From Variovorax ginsengisoli (GTDB lineage: Bacteria > Pseudomonadota > Gammaproteobacteria > Burkholderiales > Burkholderiaceae_C), in assembly GCF_030811835.1 (NCBI RefSeq), contig NZ_JAUSRO010000009.1:62001-126000 (forward strand): 64,000 bases of DNA, written 5' to 3'. Under the pieces are notes generated by a model that was not told the origin of the DNA, made no database searches, and was given only the letters and a program-made list of their open reading frames with translations. Of this stretch, positions 17,804 to 26,808 are shown piece by piece. The position numbers were made by a program, and so were the translations under genes. Positions within the stretch are counted from its first letter, which is position 1. Each line of letters begins with the position of its first letter.

Positions 17804-19387
17804 ATGTCTTCAGCGTCCCACTCCCTTTGGTCGCCCCTGCGCCTGCCGGTCTTCCGGGCCCGGTGGCTGGGCAGCGCGATCTACTTCATCGGCAATGCCA
17901 TGCAGGTCATGGCCGCATCGTGGCTGATGGTGGAGTTGACCGGCTCTTCGTTTCTCGCGGCGCTGGTCCAGACCGCCGTCTTCCTGCCGATGTTCCTGCT
18001 CGCGCTGCCGGCGGGGGTGCTGGCCGACACGACGGACCGGCGGCGGTTGATCCTCGTTGCACTCGCCGTGCAGGTCGGCATCGTCGTGATCCTGTCCTTG
18101 CTGGCAATGGCCGGGTGGGCGGGGCCGGTGGCACTGCTCACTTTCACCTTCGCAGCGGGCTGCTGCACGGCCCTGCTCTCGCCCGCATGGAACACGAGCG
18201 TGGCCGACGCGGTGCCACGCGAGGACATGCCGCAGGCGATCACCGCCATGTCGATCGCCTGGAACAGTGCGCGGGCCTTGGGGCCGGCCCTGGCCGGGCT
18301 GCTGTTCGCCTGGCTGGGCGCCGGCAGCGTGTTCGCCACGGCGGTCTTGAGCGCGGTCGCGTTGATGTACGTGGTACGGCGCTGGCCGCCTTCGGCGCCG
18401 GCAGCGTCCCCGCTTCCGCCGGAGCGGCTGTGGAGCGGCACCGTGGCCGGTCTTCGCTATGCACGGCACTCGCCGCTCATCCTGGCGCAGCTTTTGCGGA
18501 CCGTCGCCTACAGCGGCTCGGGGTCGGCGCTGTGGGCGCTGCTGCCCGCCATCGCGGCCCAGCAGCTCCAACTGGGTGCCACGGGTTTCGGCAACCTGAT
18601 GGGCTGCCTGGGCGCCGGCGCGGTCGCCATCGGCCTGGTGCTGGGCGGGCTGCGTGCCAGGCTGGGCCTGGAGCGGTTGGTCGGCGCAGGCTGCGTGATC
18701 TTTGCCGCCGTCATGCTCGTCGCGGCGCATGTGCGCCATCCGGCGATCGTCTTTCTGGGGTTGGCGGTCGGCGGCGCCGCATGGATGGCGGTGATGGCCA
18801 CGTTCAACACGGCGACCCAGACCAGCGCGCCGCCTTGGGTGCGCTCCCGCGCCGTGGCGCTGCACACCGTCAGCGCCCTCGGGTCATTTGCCATCGGCTC
18901 CGCCTTCTGGGGTGCTGTGTCGGGCATCGCCGGGCTGCCGGCGGCGTTGAGTGCGGCAGCCATCGTGATGGCCTCGGGCATGTTTCTGGGCCGATGGCTT
19001 CCCCTGCGCGTAGGTGCGCTGCCAGAGGTGACGCCGGGCACCCTGTGGGGGGAGCTTCTTCTCAAGGACCAGCCGCTCCCCGGAGAAGGACCCATCGCCG
19101 TCGAGATCAGCTACCGGATTAGGGAGGGCGAATCGAAGGACTTCCTGGACGCCGTCAGCTTGCTGCGCGCGATGCGTCGCCGCGACGGCGCGAGTTTCTG
19201 GCGGGTGTACCGCGACCTGCAGGATCCCACCCGCTACGTCGAGCGCTTCATCGTCGCGTCCTGGGCCGAGTTCCTCCATCAGCGTTCCCGGACCACGGTA
19301 GCCGACGAGGCCATCGAGAAGCGCGTGCGCGACTTCCTGCGCGACGGAGAAACCGCAAGCCCGCAGCACTACATCGCAGAACGCTGA
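17804..19387 (+). CDS. MFS transporter (enterobactin-exporter/DHA3-like) with a C-terminal monooxygenase-like domain
   Basis: A 527-residue protein of the MFS_3 type. Residues about 10-400 form the carrier, with GVLADTTDRRRLILV between spans 2 and 3. After residue about 420 there is a soluble domain (VEISYRIREGESKDFLDAVS, then RRRDGASFWRVYRDLQDPTR and RYVERFIVASWAEF) resembling the dimeric alpha/beta barrel of antibiotic-biosynthesis-monooxygenase or NIPSNAP proteins, a fusion seen across this MFS branch. Related carriers export siderophores or drugs. It is convergent with the next gene, with only 12 bp between stops. Confidence 0.85.
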   Translation: MSSASHSLWSPLRLPVFRARWLGSAIYFIGNAMQVMAASWLMVELTGSSFLAALVQTAVFLPMFLLALPAGVLADTTDRRRLILVALAVQVGIVVILSLLAMAGWAGPVALLTFTFAAGCCTALLSPAWNTSVADAVPREDMPQAITAMSIAWNSARALGPALAGLLFAWLGAGSVFATAVLSAVALMYVVRRWPPSAPAASPLPPERLWSGTVAGLRYARHSPLILAQLLRTVAYSGSGSALWALLPAIAAQQLQLGATGFGNLMGCLGAGAVAIGLVLGGLRARLGLERLVGAGCVIFAAVMLVAAHVRHPAIVFLGLAVGGAAWMAVMATFNTATQTSAPPWVRSRAVALHTVSALGSFAIGSAFWGAVSGIAGLPAALSAAAIVMASGMFLGRWLPLRVGALPEVTPGTLWGELLLKDQPLPGEGPIAVEISYRIREGESKDFLDAVSLLRAMRRRDGASFWRVYRDLQDPTRYVERFIVASWAEFLHQRSRTTVADEAIEKRVRDFLRDGETASPQHYIAER

Positions 19388-19399
19388 GGACGCGCCCCC

Positions 19400-20269
19400 T
19401 CAGTCGCTGCTGCCCCCGCCGCAACCACCGCCGCAGCCCGATGAACTGGAGCTGCTGTCGCCCGAATCACTGCTGCCACCGCTGTCGCTCGACTCACAGC
19501 CGCCGAAGCTGTCCGCATCGCCTGGACTTGCGCTGCCCGAGCCAGAGTCGCTGAAGCTGGTGCCGCAGTGGGCATCGGAACCGGTGTGCCGCTCAACGGC
19601 CCTGCAGTCCGGAATGTAGTGAAAGCCGTCCTCAATGGAGAACTTCGTGTCCAGCGCGAACAGCAGCGGCAGTCGCACCGGTGAGCGCGGGTCGATGCCT
19701 TCGTCCCGGCAGGCGTAGTACCAACTGCGCCGCAGCCCATCGTTGCGCTTGGCATTGCGCCCGAGCACTTCCGCTGGCGTGTGATGGAGCATGCCGCCGA
19801 AAGCCGCGTGGCACCACGCCTGGTAACCATGGGTGTCGAGGATGAATTCGTGCCACGCCGTGTCGACCACGCGCGACGGCATCGCGACAAAATTCCTGCC
19901 GCTGCGCAGGTGCCCCATGAAGAACTGACGCAGGCCGTGCAAGACCAGATCGGCATCTTTGTGGGTCAGCTGCGGATGAGCGGCGCGCAGCTTGCCGATG
20001 AGAAAGGGCGGCAAACGCGCCTCTCGGATGAACTGGCGCCGCAAGCTCACCTCGACGATCTTGAGCACGAATGCGAGCATCCAGGCCATGACCAGCGCGG
20101 CAAGCAACAGTCCGACCGCCGTCCACAGCCCGATCTCGGAAGCCAGCGGCTGCCATGCGTTGGCGATCACATAGGTCGCCCACAGCGACAGCGGCATCAC
20201 GCCCCAGCGGGCATAGACCATTGCGCTGATGCGGTGCCTGAAGTTCAGTGGCAGAAAGTTCAGATCCAT
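19400..20269 (-). CDS. Membrane protein with a conserved WHEF domain and Ser/Gly/Cys-rich tail
   Basis: A 289-residue protein of unknown role. Two hydrophobic spans lie at about residues 23-42 and 47-72. A central soluble region follows with VVDTAWHEFILDTHGYQAWCHAAFGGMLHHTP, where Trp-His-Glu-Phe and the paired histidines resemble the conserved core of glycine-rich-domain (GRDP-like) proteins. The last about 60 residues are an extreme Ser/Gly/Asp stretch with a CGGGCGGG motif. The tail resembles in style that of the TPM-domain protein at 9315-10475. I do not assign a function. Confidence 0.75.
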   Translation of the reverse strand: MDLNFLPLNFRHRISAMVYARWGVMPLSLWATYVIANAWQPLASEIGLWTAVGLLLAALVMAWMLAFVLKIVEVSLRRQFIREARLPPFLIGKLRAAHPQLTHKDADLVLHGLRQFFMGHLRSGRNFVAMPSRVVDTAWHEFILDTHGYQAWCHAAFGGMLHHTPAEVLGRNAKRNDGLRRSWYYACRDEGIDPRSPVRLPLLFALDTKFSIEDGFHYIPDCRAVERHTGSDAHCGTSFSDSGSGSASPGDADSFGGCESSDSGGSSDSGDSSSSSSGCGGGCGGGSSD

Positions 20270-20327
20270 GGGGGGCGTCCGTCGATGAAGGTATTCGCTT
20301 GAATTCGATTGGCGTTAGCATCTTCTC

Positions 20328-21353
20328 ATGCACACGCTGCCTCTCTTTGACGCCCCCCGACCCGATGCCCATGGCGCCGCCTTCGAGGCCTGGCTCGAAG
20401 ACCAGCGCGCGATGGGCCTTCTGCAACGCACCGGCTCCATCCAGGTCTATCGCGACATGTGGGGTGGGTTCACGGCATGGTGCCTCGGGCAGTCGCCCGT
20501 TGTCAGGCTGACCGATCTCACGGTCAACGATCTCCAGGCCTTTCAGGCTGCGCGCATGGGGAAAAAGAGCGCCGACCTTTCGCTGTCGCCGCGACACGCA
20601 CTGCGCCTGTTGCGGCTGATCGACCGGGTGCTCAACCACATGGCGGCGCAACAGGGCGAGCCGCCCAACACCGCCGCAGCGGACTGCATTGCCGCGCAGC
20701 CGGAGGTGCGATTCGCCGAGGCGGCCGATGCCGACCCCATGCCCGATTTCCTTTCAGTGTCCGAAGCGCGCCAGCTCATTGCTTTTGTGTCGCAAGCGCG
20801 CCCGCGTCCGTCGGCGTCCGGTGTGCCGCGGGATGCAGGTGCATCGTTGAGTTGGCAGATGCTGCGCAATCGGGCGTCGGTGGCGCTCCAGTTGGGTGGC
20901 GGTCTCACGCCTGCCGATGTGCGCGCGCTGACCTTGTCTTCGCCCACGGTCCATGGCGGCCGGGTGCGCGATCGGCCCTGGAAACTCGATGTGCCGGGCA
21001 ACGGCAATTCACCAGGGCGGGAGACACCGATCGCGCCCTGGGCGGGGGAACTGCTGCATCACTGGCTGCAGGTGCGCAGCGATGTGAAGATTCCGGGGCC
21101 GCACCTGTTCCCGTCGACGCGCACAGGCAAGCCATGGAGCAAGAACGCGCAGTATCTTGCGGCCAAGGGTGTGCTTGAAGAGGCGGGCGTCGACAGCCGC
21201 GACGGCGGCTCCTACCGGTTGCGCCACACCTTCGTGTTGCGCCAGCTGCGGCGCGGCACATCGCCCGAACAGGTCGCCCGCTGGCTGGGCATCGAGCCCG
21301 AAGCCATGGGCCGGTACGCGCGATTGATTGCAACCCCAGAGGACGTCGTCTGA
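20328..21353 (+). CDS. Tyrosine-recombinase/integrase-like protein with degenerate active site
   Basis: A 341-residue protein with a SAM-like N-terminal core-binding domain (residues about 15-115) and a C-terminal catalytic-fold domain. The second arginine is visible in YRLRHTFVLRQL and the nucleophile tyrosine in LGIEPEAMGRYARL. However, the box I arginine position reads GGGLTPADVRAL, the box II histidine is tyrosine, and the box III histidine before the tyrosine is isoleucine. It may be inactive as a recombinase or belong to a divergent subfamily. No attachment sites or mobile cargo adjoin it, and it is divergent from the 19400-20269 gene. Confidence 0.7.
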   Translation: MHTLPLFDAPRPDAHGAAFEAWLEDQRAMGLLQRTGSIQVYRDMWGGFTAWCLGQSPVVRLTDLTVNDLQAFQAARMGKKSADLSLSPRHALRLLRLIDRVLNHMAAQQGEPPNTAAADCIAAQPEVRFAEAADADPMPDFLSVSEARQLIAFVSQARPRPSASGVPRDAGASLSWQMLRNRASVALQLGGGLTPADVRALTLSSPTVHGGRVRDRPWKLDVPGNGNSPGRETPIAPWAGELLHHWLQVRSDVKIPGPHLFPSTRTGKPWSKNAQYLAAKGVLEEAGVDSRDGGSYRLRHTFVLRQLRRGTSPEQVARWLGIEPEAMGRYARLIATPEDVV

Positions 21354-21688
21354 GCACAAGCAAGTGCGCGCCGACGGCGCCGATCCTTCAGTCTGCCTTG
21401 CCGTGATCCAAGGCATGGATAGGACTTCTTTTGCCCCGCGCGAGCTGAGAATACAGACTTCTTTTGCGTAGGATTTGCGATCGGACATCGCCGTGCATGC
21501 ACTGCTTTTGACTCGCGTGAGTAAGGCTATTGGATTGCATTCGCGCAAGCCTGCGGCCTTTCAGCTCGGTTGCATGATCGGGTGAAGTCCTACGAGGTGA
21601 CTCACTTCGGGCTGGTAGATTGGCACACGGTCGCCCGTCGATTCACCTTGGTTCATTTCGTTCAATTCACCTTACTCCCAATCTCACA
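21354..21688. other. Gene-free region with a 12-bp direct repeat
   Basis: About 335 bp between the integrase-like gene and the protease gene. GACTTCTTTTGC occurs at 21423-21434 and 21456-21467, exactly 33 bp apart, which is about three helical turns and so places both on one face of the DNA. No ORF is convincing. The promoter of the M48 lipoprotein gene should lie in the distal part. Confidence 0.4.
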
Positions 21689-22456
21689 ATGCGTTCATTT
21701 TTCCCATTGGCAGCCATTGCCGTCACCCTTTCGCTTGTCGGCTGTGAAACCATGAAGACGATGGACGTCACGAAGCTCACGGATGTCGGCGGCACCGCCA
21801 TGAAAGCCATGTCGTTGAGCGACGCCGACATCGCCACGATGTCGGACCAGTCGTGTGCAGCCATGGACCAAAAGAACAAGATTGCACCGGCCAACAGCAA
21901 GTACACCGTGCGTCTGAACCAGGTCGTTCGGCAGATGCCCACCACGGTCAACGGCAAGACGGCCAATTACAAGGTTTATATGACGCCGGACGTGAATGCC
22001 TGGGCCATGGCCAATGGCTGCATCCGCGTCTACAGCGGCCTGATGGACCTGATGAACGACGACGAGTTGCGCGGCGTGATCGGTCACGAAATCGGCCACG
22101 TGGCATTGGGCCATTCCAAGTCGCGCATGCAGACGGCGTACGCCGCATCGGCGGCACGGGGTCTGGCCAGTGCAGCGGGTGGGGTGGTGGGTCAGCTGTC
22201 CCAGTCGCAGGCCGGTGACCTTGCAGAGAAGTTCCTGAACGCTCAATTCTCGCAATCGCAGGAAAGCGCCGCCGACAATTATTCGTTCGATCTGCTCACC
22301 GAACGCAAGCTCGAACGCAAGGGCCTGGTCACCAGCTTCCAGAAGCTCGCCAAGTTGAGCGAGGGCACGTCGTCCGGCGGTTCCCTGCTGAGTTCGCATC
22401 CGCCGTCGACCGATCGCGCTGCCAACATGCAAAAGCGCCTGGACAGCGGCAAGTAA
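21689..22456 (+). CDS. M48-family metalloprotease lipoprotein
   Basis: A 255-residue secreted zinc protease. The N-terminus is a lipoprotein signal peptide with lipobox LVGC, so the mature protein is anchored through cysteine at about residue 19. The zinc motif HEIGH sits in VIGHEIGHVALGHSKSRM, and the downstream glutamate ligand is in SQSQESAADNYSFDLL. The single-domain architecture matches LoiP/YcaL-like periplasmic M48 peptidases involved in outer-membrane protein quality control. The start at 21689 is chosen because it begins the signal peptide. A hairpin follows 10 bp after the stop. Confidence 0.88.
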   Translation: MRSFFPLAAIAVTLSLVGCETMKTMDVTKLTDVGGTAMKAMSLSDADIATMSDQSCAAMDQKNKIAPANSKYTVRLNQVVRQMPTTVNGKTANYKVYMTPDVNAWAMANGCIRVYSGLMDLMNDDELRGVIGHEIGHVALGHSKSRMQTAYAASAARGLASAAGGVVGQLSQSQAGDLAEKFLNAQFSQSQESAADNYSFDLLTERKLERKGLVTSFQKLAKLSEGTSSGGSLLSSHPPSTDRAANMQKRLDSGK

Positions 22457-22466
22457 ACAGGATCGG

Positions 22467-22487
22467 CGTCACCTCTCGCAGGTGACG
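22467..22487. terminator. Bidirectional terminator hairpin between convergent genes
   Basis: CGTCACCT and AGGTGACG form a perfect 8-bp stem with a 5-base loop, between the M48 protease stop (22456) and the convergent LysR stop (22519). A short T-rich run (GTTTGG) follows on the plus strand. The location and symmetry fit a shared terminator. Confidence 0.6.
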
Positions 22488-22518
22488 TCAGTTTGGAAGC
22501 CCATCTTCCTGACCGCCA

Positions 22519-23478
22519 TCAGACGCCCTGCTGGCAAACCTCGCGCAAGGCCTGAACGAACAGCCCATCGGGCGCACGCAGCGATTCCTCTGCCCGCCTG
22601 AACAGCGTGACCGGCGGCAGCGTCCAGCCAAAGCGGTGGGCCACCACGCCCACACCGGCAATGCGGGTGAGTTCTTCGGCAATGTCTGCCGGCACGATCG
22701 ACACAGCCCGATCATTCGCCGCCAACAGCTCACCGATCACCTTGGCCGCGAGGCTTTCCACCACGGGCGATGGCGGTGCCACGCCTGCGCGGAGGAAGAA
22801 ATCAATGATCTGTTCGCGCATGGGTGTATGGCGCTGTCCGAGCACCCAATCGAGCTGCGCCAGTTCCTCCCATGACAAGGGCTTGCGGCCCAGCCGCGTT
22901 GCCAGGCGGCGGTGTGCGACCAGTCGAGGCTCCTGCTCGTAGAGCACTTCGTGCACCAGTCCATCCATCGACAGGATGGCTGAGGTCCGCCCGATCACGC
23001 AGTCCAACTCATGCGCGCGCAAGCGCTCGAGCAAGAGATTGGTGGTGCTTTCGTGAATCGTTACGGTGATGCCACCCACTTGCTGGCGCGTGCGCACGAT
23101 GGCGGCCGCAAGCAGCCGCCCTGGAATGAAGGGGATCACACCCACGTGCAGATGGGCCGCACGACCAAGCGTCGCCGCCTCCATGTCGCGCACCCAATGG
23201 CCGAGATCCTGCAGCATCGCCTGGGCACGCTGGAGTGCCACCTCGCCCACGGCCGTGGGGATCATGCCGCGCGCTGTTCGCTGGAACAGCGGCGCACCGA
23301 ACATGGCCTCCAGTTCGGCCAGTGCTTGCGTCACTGCGGGCTGGCTGGTGGCCATGCGTTCGGCCACGCGCGTGAGCGAGCCATGCGCCTGAATCAGCCG
23401 CAGCAGCGTCAGGTGGCGCATCTTCAGCCGGGATGCGAGCCGGCCTTGAATCACATTCAACGCAGTCACGGCCACCAT
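22519..23478 (-). CDS. LysR-family regulator (divergent from a TSUP exporter)
   Basis: A 319-residue LysR-type regulator of the GbpR-like branch: GRLASRLKMRHLTLLRLIQA, then GSLTRVAERMATSQPAVTQALAELE, then the inducer-binding domain. I choose the ATG at 23478. The open frame extends to a TTG at 23511, but that would put a 13-bp palindrome inside the gene. It is divergent from the sulfite-exporter-family gene at 23562, which it probably controls. Confidence 0.82.
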   Translation of the reverse strand: MVAVTALNVIQGRLASRLKMRHLTLLRLIQAHGSLTRVAERMATSQPAVTQALAELEAMFGAPLFQRTARGMIPTAVGEVALQRAQAMLQDLGHWVRDMEAATLGRAAHLHVGVIPFIPGRLLAAAIVRTRQQVGGITVTIHESTTNLLLERLRAHELDCVIGRTSAILSMDGLVHEVLYEQEPRLVAHRRLATRLGRKPLSWEELAQLDWVLGQRHTPMREQIIDFFLRAGVAPPSPVVESLAAKVIGELLAANDRAVSIVPADIAEELTRIAGVGVVAHRFGWTLPPVTLFRRAEESLRAPDGLFVQALREVCQQGV

Positions 23479-23483
23479 AAGAA

Positions 23484-23496
23484 AAGCATGATGCTT
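23484..23496. promoter_or_regulatory. 13-bp palindrome in the LysR/TSUP divergent promoter
   Basis: AAGCAT-G-ATGCTT is a perfect palindrome lying 5 bp before the chosen LysR start and 65 bp before the exporter start. Its position suits autoregulation and control of the exporter by the LysR protein. Confidence 0.4.
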
Positions 23497-23561
23497 CCAT
23501 ATTAATTCCAAATCATTGCGTTATGCCTCCTCACGACAATCCGCAGTGAAGGGGTACAGGC

Positions 23562-24317
23562 ATGCATTCGATCGTTTTCGTCGTGGCGCTCGGCGCGGTG
23601 GTGGCCGGCTTTGTGCAAGGACTCTCTGGCTTTGCCTTCGGCATGGTGGCCATGTCCTTTTGGGCCTGGGCCCTGGAACCGCGCGTGGCCGCGGTGCTCG
23701 CGGTGTTCGGCGCACTCACCGGACAGATCATCGCGGTGGTCTCGGTGCGGCGTGGCTTCAATGCCAGGCAACTGCTCCCTTTCGTGTTCGGCGGCCTGGC
23801 GGGGGTCCCCCTGGGCGTCCTGTTGCTCCCGCACCTGGATGCCGACGGATTCAAAACTGTGCTCGGAACGCTTCTGGTGCTGTGGTGCCCGGCCATGCTG
23901 TCAGCTCGGAACCTTCCGCGCATTGCATGGGGTGGCCGGCTGGCCGATGGGACGGTCGGCTTCGCCGGCGGTGTCATGGGCGGTATCGGCGGCTTTACCG
24001 GCACGGTGCCCACCTTGTGGTGCACGTTGCGGGGCTTCGAGAAGGACGCGCAGCGCGCGGTCGTCCAGAATTTCAACCTGGCGATGCTGACGGTAACGAT
24101 GGGCGGCTACCTCGCCACCGGCCTCGTCACAGCACCGATGCTGCCGCTGTTCGCCATCGTGGCGCTCGCCATGCTCGTGCCTACCTGGCTGGGAGCCAGG
24201 CTCTACACCGGTCTCAGTGAAGCAAGATTCCGACAGATCGTGCTGGGACTGCTGACCTTGTCAGGCGTCACCCTGCTCGTTTCAGCGGTGCCTCGATTGG
24301 CCGCACGCTGGGGCTGA
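23562..24317 (+). CDS. TauE/SafE-family (TSUP) anion exporter
   Basis: A 251-residue membrane protein of the sulfite-exporter TauE/SafE family. It has about eight hydrophobic segments and the two characteristic repeats, the first around VVAGFVQGLSGFAFGMVAMS and the second around FAGGVMGGIGGFTGTVPTLW. Family members export or import small anions such as sulfite, sulfoacetate or other organosulfur compounds. The gene is controlled by the divergent LysR gene, by position. No sulfur-metabolism genes adjoin it, so the substrate is open. Confidence 0.85.
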   Translation: MHSIVFVVALGAVVAGFVQGLSGFAFGMVAMSFWAWALEPRVAAVLAVFGALTGQIIAVVSVRRGFNARQLLPFVFGGLAGVPLGVLLLPHLDADGFKTVLGTLLVLWCPAMLSARNLPRIAWGGRLADGTVGFAGGVMGGIGGFTGTVPTLWCTLRGFEKDAQRAVVQNFNLAMLTVTMGGYLATGLVTAPMLPLFAIVALAMLVPTWLGARLYTGLSEARFRQIVLGLLTLSGVTLLVSAVPRLAARWG

Positions 24318-24407
24318 CGGGGCGACGCTCAGCGGGCGTGTTTCGCATCGGCGAGAGCCGCAGGGCTTCAAGCGGCGCGCGCTGCAGAACGTGTTGACAC
24401 TTCACAT

Positions 24408-25612
24408 CTAGCTCGCCTTCCAGCGCGCGCAGCGGCTCTCGGCCTTCGTCGTCCATGGCTCCTCGCCGCGGATGGATTCGACGACTTTGTAATAGTCCCA
24501 AGGCTCCTTCGATTCGGCAGGGGTTTTGACCCGGAGCAGTTGCATGTCGTGAACCATGAGGCCGTCGGGGCGCAACCAGCCACCCTTGACGAACATGTCG
24601 TCGAACTTCGTTCGCCGCAGCTGCGCCATCACCTGATCGCCGTCGTCGGTGCCGGCTGCCTTCACGGCTTTCAGGTACTGGAGCGTCGCGGAGTAGTCGC
24701 CTGCGTGAAAGGATGAGGGCATGCGCTTGTGCTTCTCGAAGAAACGCCGAGCCCAGTCCCGGGCTTCCGGCGACTGGTCCCAGTACCAGCTGTCGGTCAG
24801 GTACATGTTCTGCGCGGTCTTCAGGCCCAGCGCATGGACGTCGTTGATCGTGATGATCATGCCCGCGAGCTTCATGTTCCTGCTGATGCCGAATTCCGCT
24901 GCGGACTTCAAGGCGTTCACGGTGTCGCCGCCCGCATTGGCCAGCGCGAGCACCTGCGCCTTCGAGCTCTGGGCCTGCAGCATGAAGGACGAGAAGTCGC
25001 TGGCACCCAGTGGATGCTTGACCGCACCGGCGACGGTGCCGCCGTTGGCCAGGATGACCTTGGTCGCATCGTTCTGCAGCGCGGCACCGAAGGCGTAGTC
25101 GGCCGACACGAAGTACCAGGATTTCCCCCGCCCTTCACGACCGCGCCCGCCGTGCCGCGCGCCAACGCGACCGTGTCGTAGGCATAGTGCACGGTGTAGG
25201 GAGAGCAGAACTCGTTCGTGAGGCTCGAAGCCCCCGAGCCGACGACGAAATACGGCTTCTTCTTTTCCGCGGCGACGCCGGCCATCGCGATGGCGGCGCC
25301 GGAATTCACACCGCCAATGAGCATGTCCACCTTGTTCACGTCGAACCACTCGCGCGCCTTGGCTGCGGCGATGTCGGGCTTGTTCTGGTGGTCCATGATG
25401 AGCAGCTCGATCTTCTTGCCGTTGACCGCGCCGCCGACATCGGCGATGGCCATGCGGATGGCATCGGCACCGGCCGGGCCGTCGTAGTCGCGATAGATGC
25501 CCGACATGTCGCTGATGAAGCCGATGCGGATCACGTCCTCCGACACCTGCGACCAAGCCGCTCCCGATAATGCCATCGCCCCGAGCGCGCAGACCGACCA
25601 GACCTTGTTCAT
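24408..25612 (-). pseudogene. Frameshifted Liv-type (branched-chain amino acid family) binding protein
   Basis: An ABC periplasmic binding protein of the LivK/type-1 class, split by one frameshift. From 25612 the frame reads a signal peptide (MNKVWSVCALGAMALSGAAW), then IRIGFISDMSGIYRDYDGPA, up to VVKGGG near 25130. Homology then resumes in another frame as KSWYFVSADYAFGAALQND and continues to the stop at 24408. The break lies at a run of five C (25125-25129, plus strand); one extra base there would restore a protein of about 400 residues. This could be a real mutation or an assembly error. It follows the BKACE gene by 30 bp and is the last gene of that operon. Confidence 0.8.
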
Positions 25613-25642
25613 GCTTGTCTCTTTTTCTCGTTGGTCAGCAGG

Positions 25643-26557
25643 TCAGATGGCGAACTCGGGCCGTGCGGCGCCCGCACGGGGCAGTCCCATCATCTCGCGG
25701 GCCTCGGCCGGCGTCGCCGGTTCCATGTCGAGCTCCCGGATGATCCGCACGATGCGTTCGGTCAACTGGATGTTGGTGGCGAGTTCGCCTTGACGAAGGT
25801 AGAGGTTGTCTTCGAGCCCCACGCGCGCATGACCGCCCAGCAGCAACGACGCCACATTGGCTTCCAGCTGCGAAGGGCCGATGCCGCTGACGCAGAAGAT
25901 GCTGTTTTTCGGCAGCGTGTCGACCATCATCTGCAGGAAGCGCGGCGAGTACGGCATCGCGTTCTGGAAGTTGCGATGCACGTTCATCACCAGATTGACG
26001 AAGTGGGGCGCGTCGTCCAGCCCTTCGTTGATCAGCGTGGTGGTGTCCTGCAGGATGTGCGTCGGGCTGAAGACCTCCCATTCCGGCTTGATGCCCCGGG
26101 CCTTCATGCCTGCAGCCAGCGCGCGGCCACGCGTCAGGGACGTGTCCATCAGGATCTCCTTGCCCTCGAAGCTCAGGTTCAGCGTGGTCGCATCGAGCGT
26201 GCACATCTCCGCCCCGGCATCCATGCCCTTGAGCCGTTCTTCCCAGAGGATCTCCCAGCGGTCACCGGCCAGGGGATGGACCATGTCGCCATGAACACCA
26301 CCGCCGGTCGAGTTGTTGATGACGATGTCGCTGTGCTTGCGGATGCGCGCATTGATGTCGCGGTAGATGTCCGGGTTGCAGGTCGCGCCGTCGTCGGGGC
26401 GGCGGGCATGGATCGCGACGACGCTCGCGCCGGCATTCCAGCAGCGGATCACGTCATCGGCGATCTCGCCGGGCTGGGTGGGCAGGTGCGGGTTCTGGGA
26501 TTTATGCGCCATCCCCCCGGTGGGAGCGATGGTCAGGATCACTTTGCGCTTGGACAT
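25643..26557 (-). CDS. BKACE-family beta-keto acid cleavage enzyme
   Basis: A 304-residue zinc TIM-barrel enzyme of the 3-keto-5-aminohexanoate-cleavage (DUF849/BKACE) family. Such enzymes condense a beta-keto acid with acetyl-CoA and release acetoacetate and a new CoA ester, or the equivalent. The N-terminal [15 protein letters not shown], the [13 protein letters not shown] metal/substrate segment, [13 protein letters not shown] and [16 protein letters not shown] are family landmarks. The start at 26557 has an AAGG site. It lies downstream of a carnitine-dehydrogenase-like gene; in carnitine degradation, dehydrocarnitine is cleaved by a BKACE. The associated feruloyl-CoA-synthetase-like ligase suggests a different, perhaps aromatic, beta-keto acid here. 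Confidence 0.88.
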   Translation of the reverse strand: MSKRKVILTIAPTGGMAHKSQNPHLPTQPGEIADDVIRCWNAGASVVAIHARRPDDGATCNPDIYRDINARIRKHSDIVINNSTGGGVHGDMVHPLAGDRWEILWEERLKGMDAGAEMCTLDATTLNLSFEGKEILMDTSLTRGRALAAGMKARGIKPEWEVFSPTHILQDTTTLINEGLDDAPHFVNLVMNVHRNFQNAMPYSPRFLQMMVDTLPKNSIFCVSGIGPSQLEANVASLLLGGHARVGLEDNLYLRQGELATNIQLTERIVRIIRELDMEPATPAEAREMMGLPRAGAARPEFAI

Positions 26558-26728
26558 GAAGGTCGCCTTGTCGGTGGATCCCGACGCTCGACGGTGATGT
26601 CTTTGCCGGGAGGATCGGAAGAGACGGATTGTTGAAGCTGCCGCCGGGGCGGTCAGTCGTCGCAACGACATTTGGCGTCAGGGTTTACGTGGCGCGACGT
26701 GTGGCACGTTCACGAAGACGGCCGGGCA

Positions 26729-26806
26729 CTACGGCTTGCCGACCTTGCCGGTCTTCTTGTCGAGAAAGGCACGCACCCATTGGTCTTGGGCATTGCTCTC
26801 TTCGCC
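26729..26806 (-). pseudogene. Possible crotonase/enoyl-CoA-hydratase C-terminal remnant
   Basis: In the 250-bp gap between the ligase and BKACE genes, a frame different from the ligase reads GEESNAQDQWVRAFLDKKTG then KVGKP and stops at 26729. This resembles the last helix and tail of crotonase-family hydratases. Ferulate-type ligases are often followed by such a hydratase, so this may be the stump of a deleted gene. Only about 26 residues remain. Confidence 0.3.
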
Positions 26807-26808
26807 GA

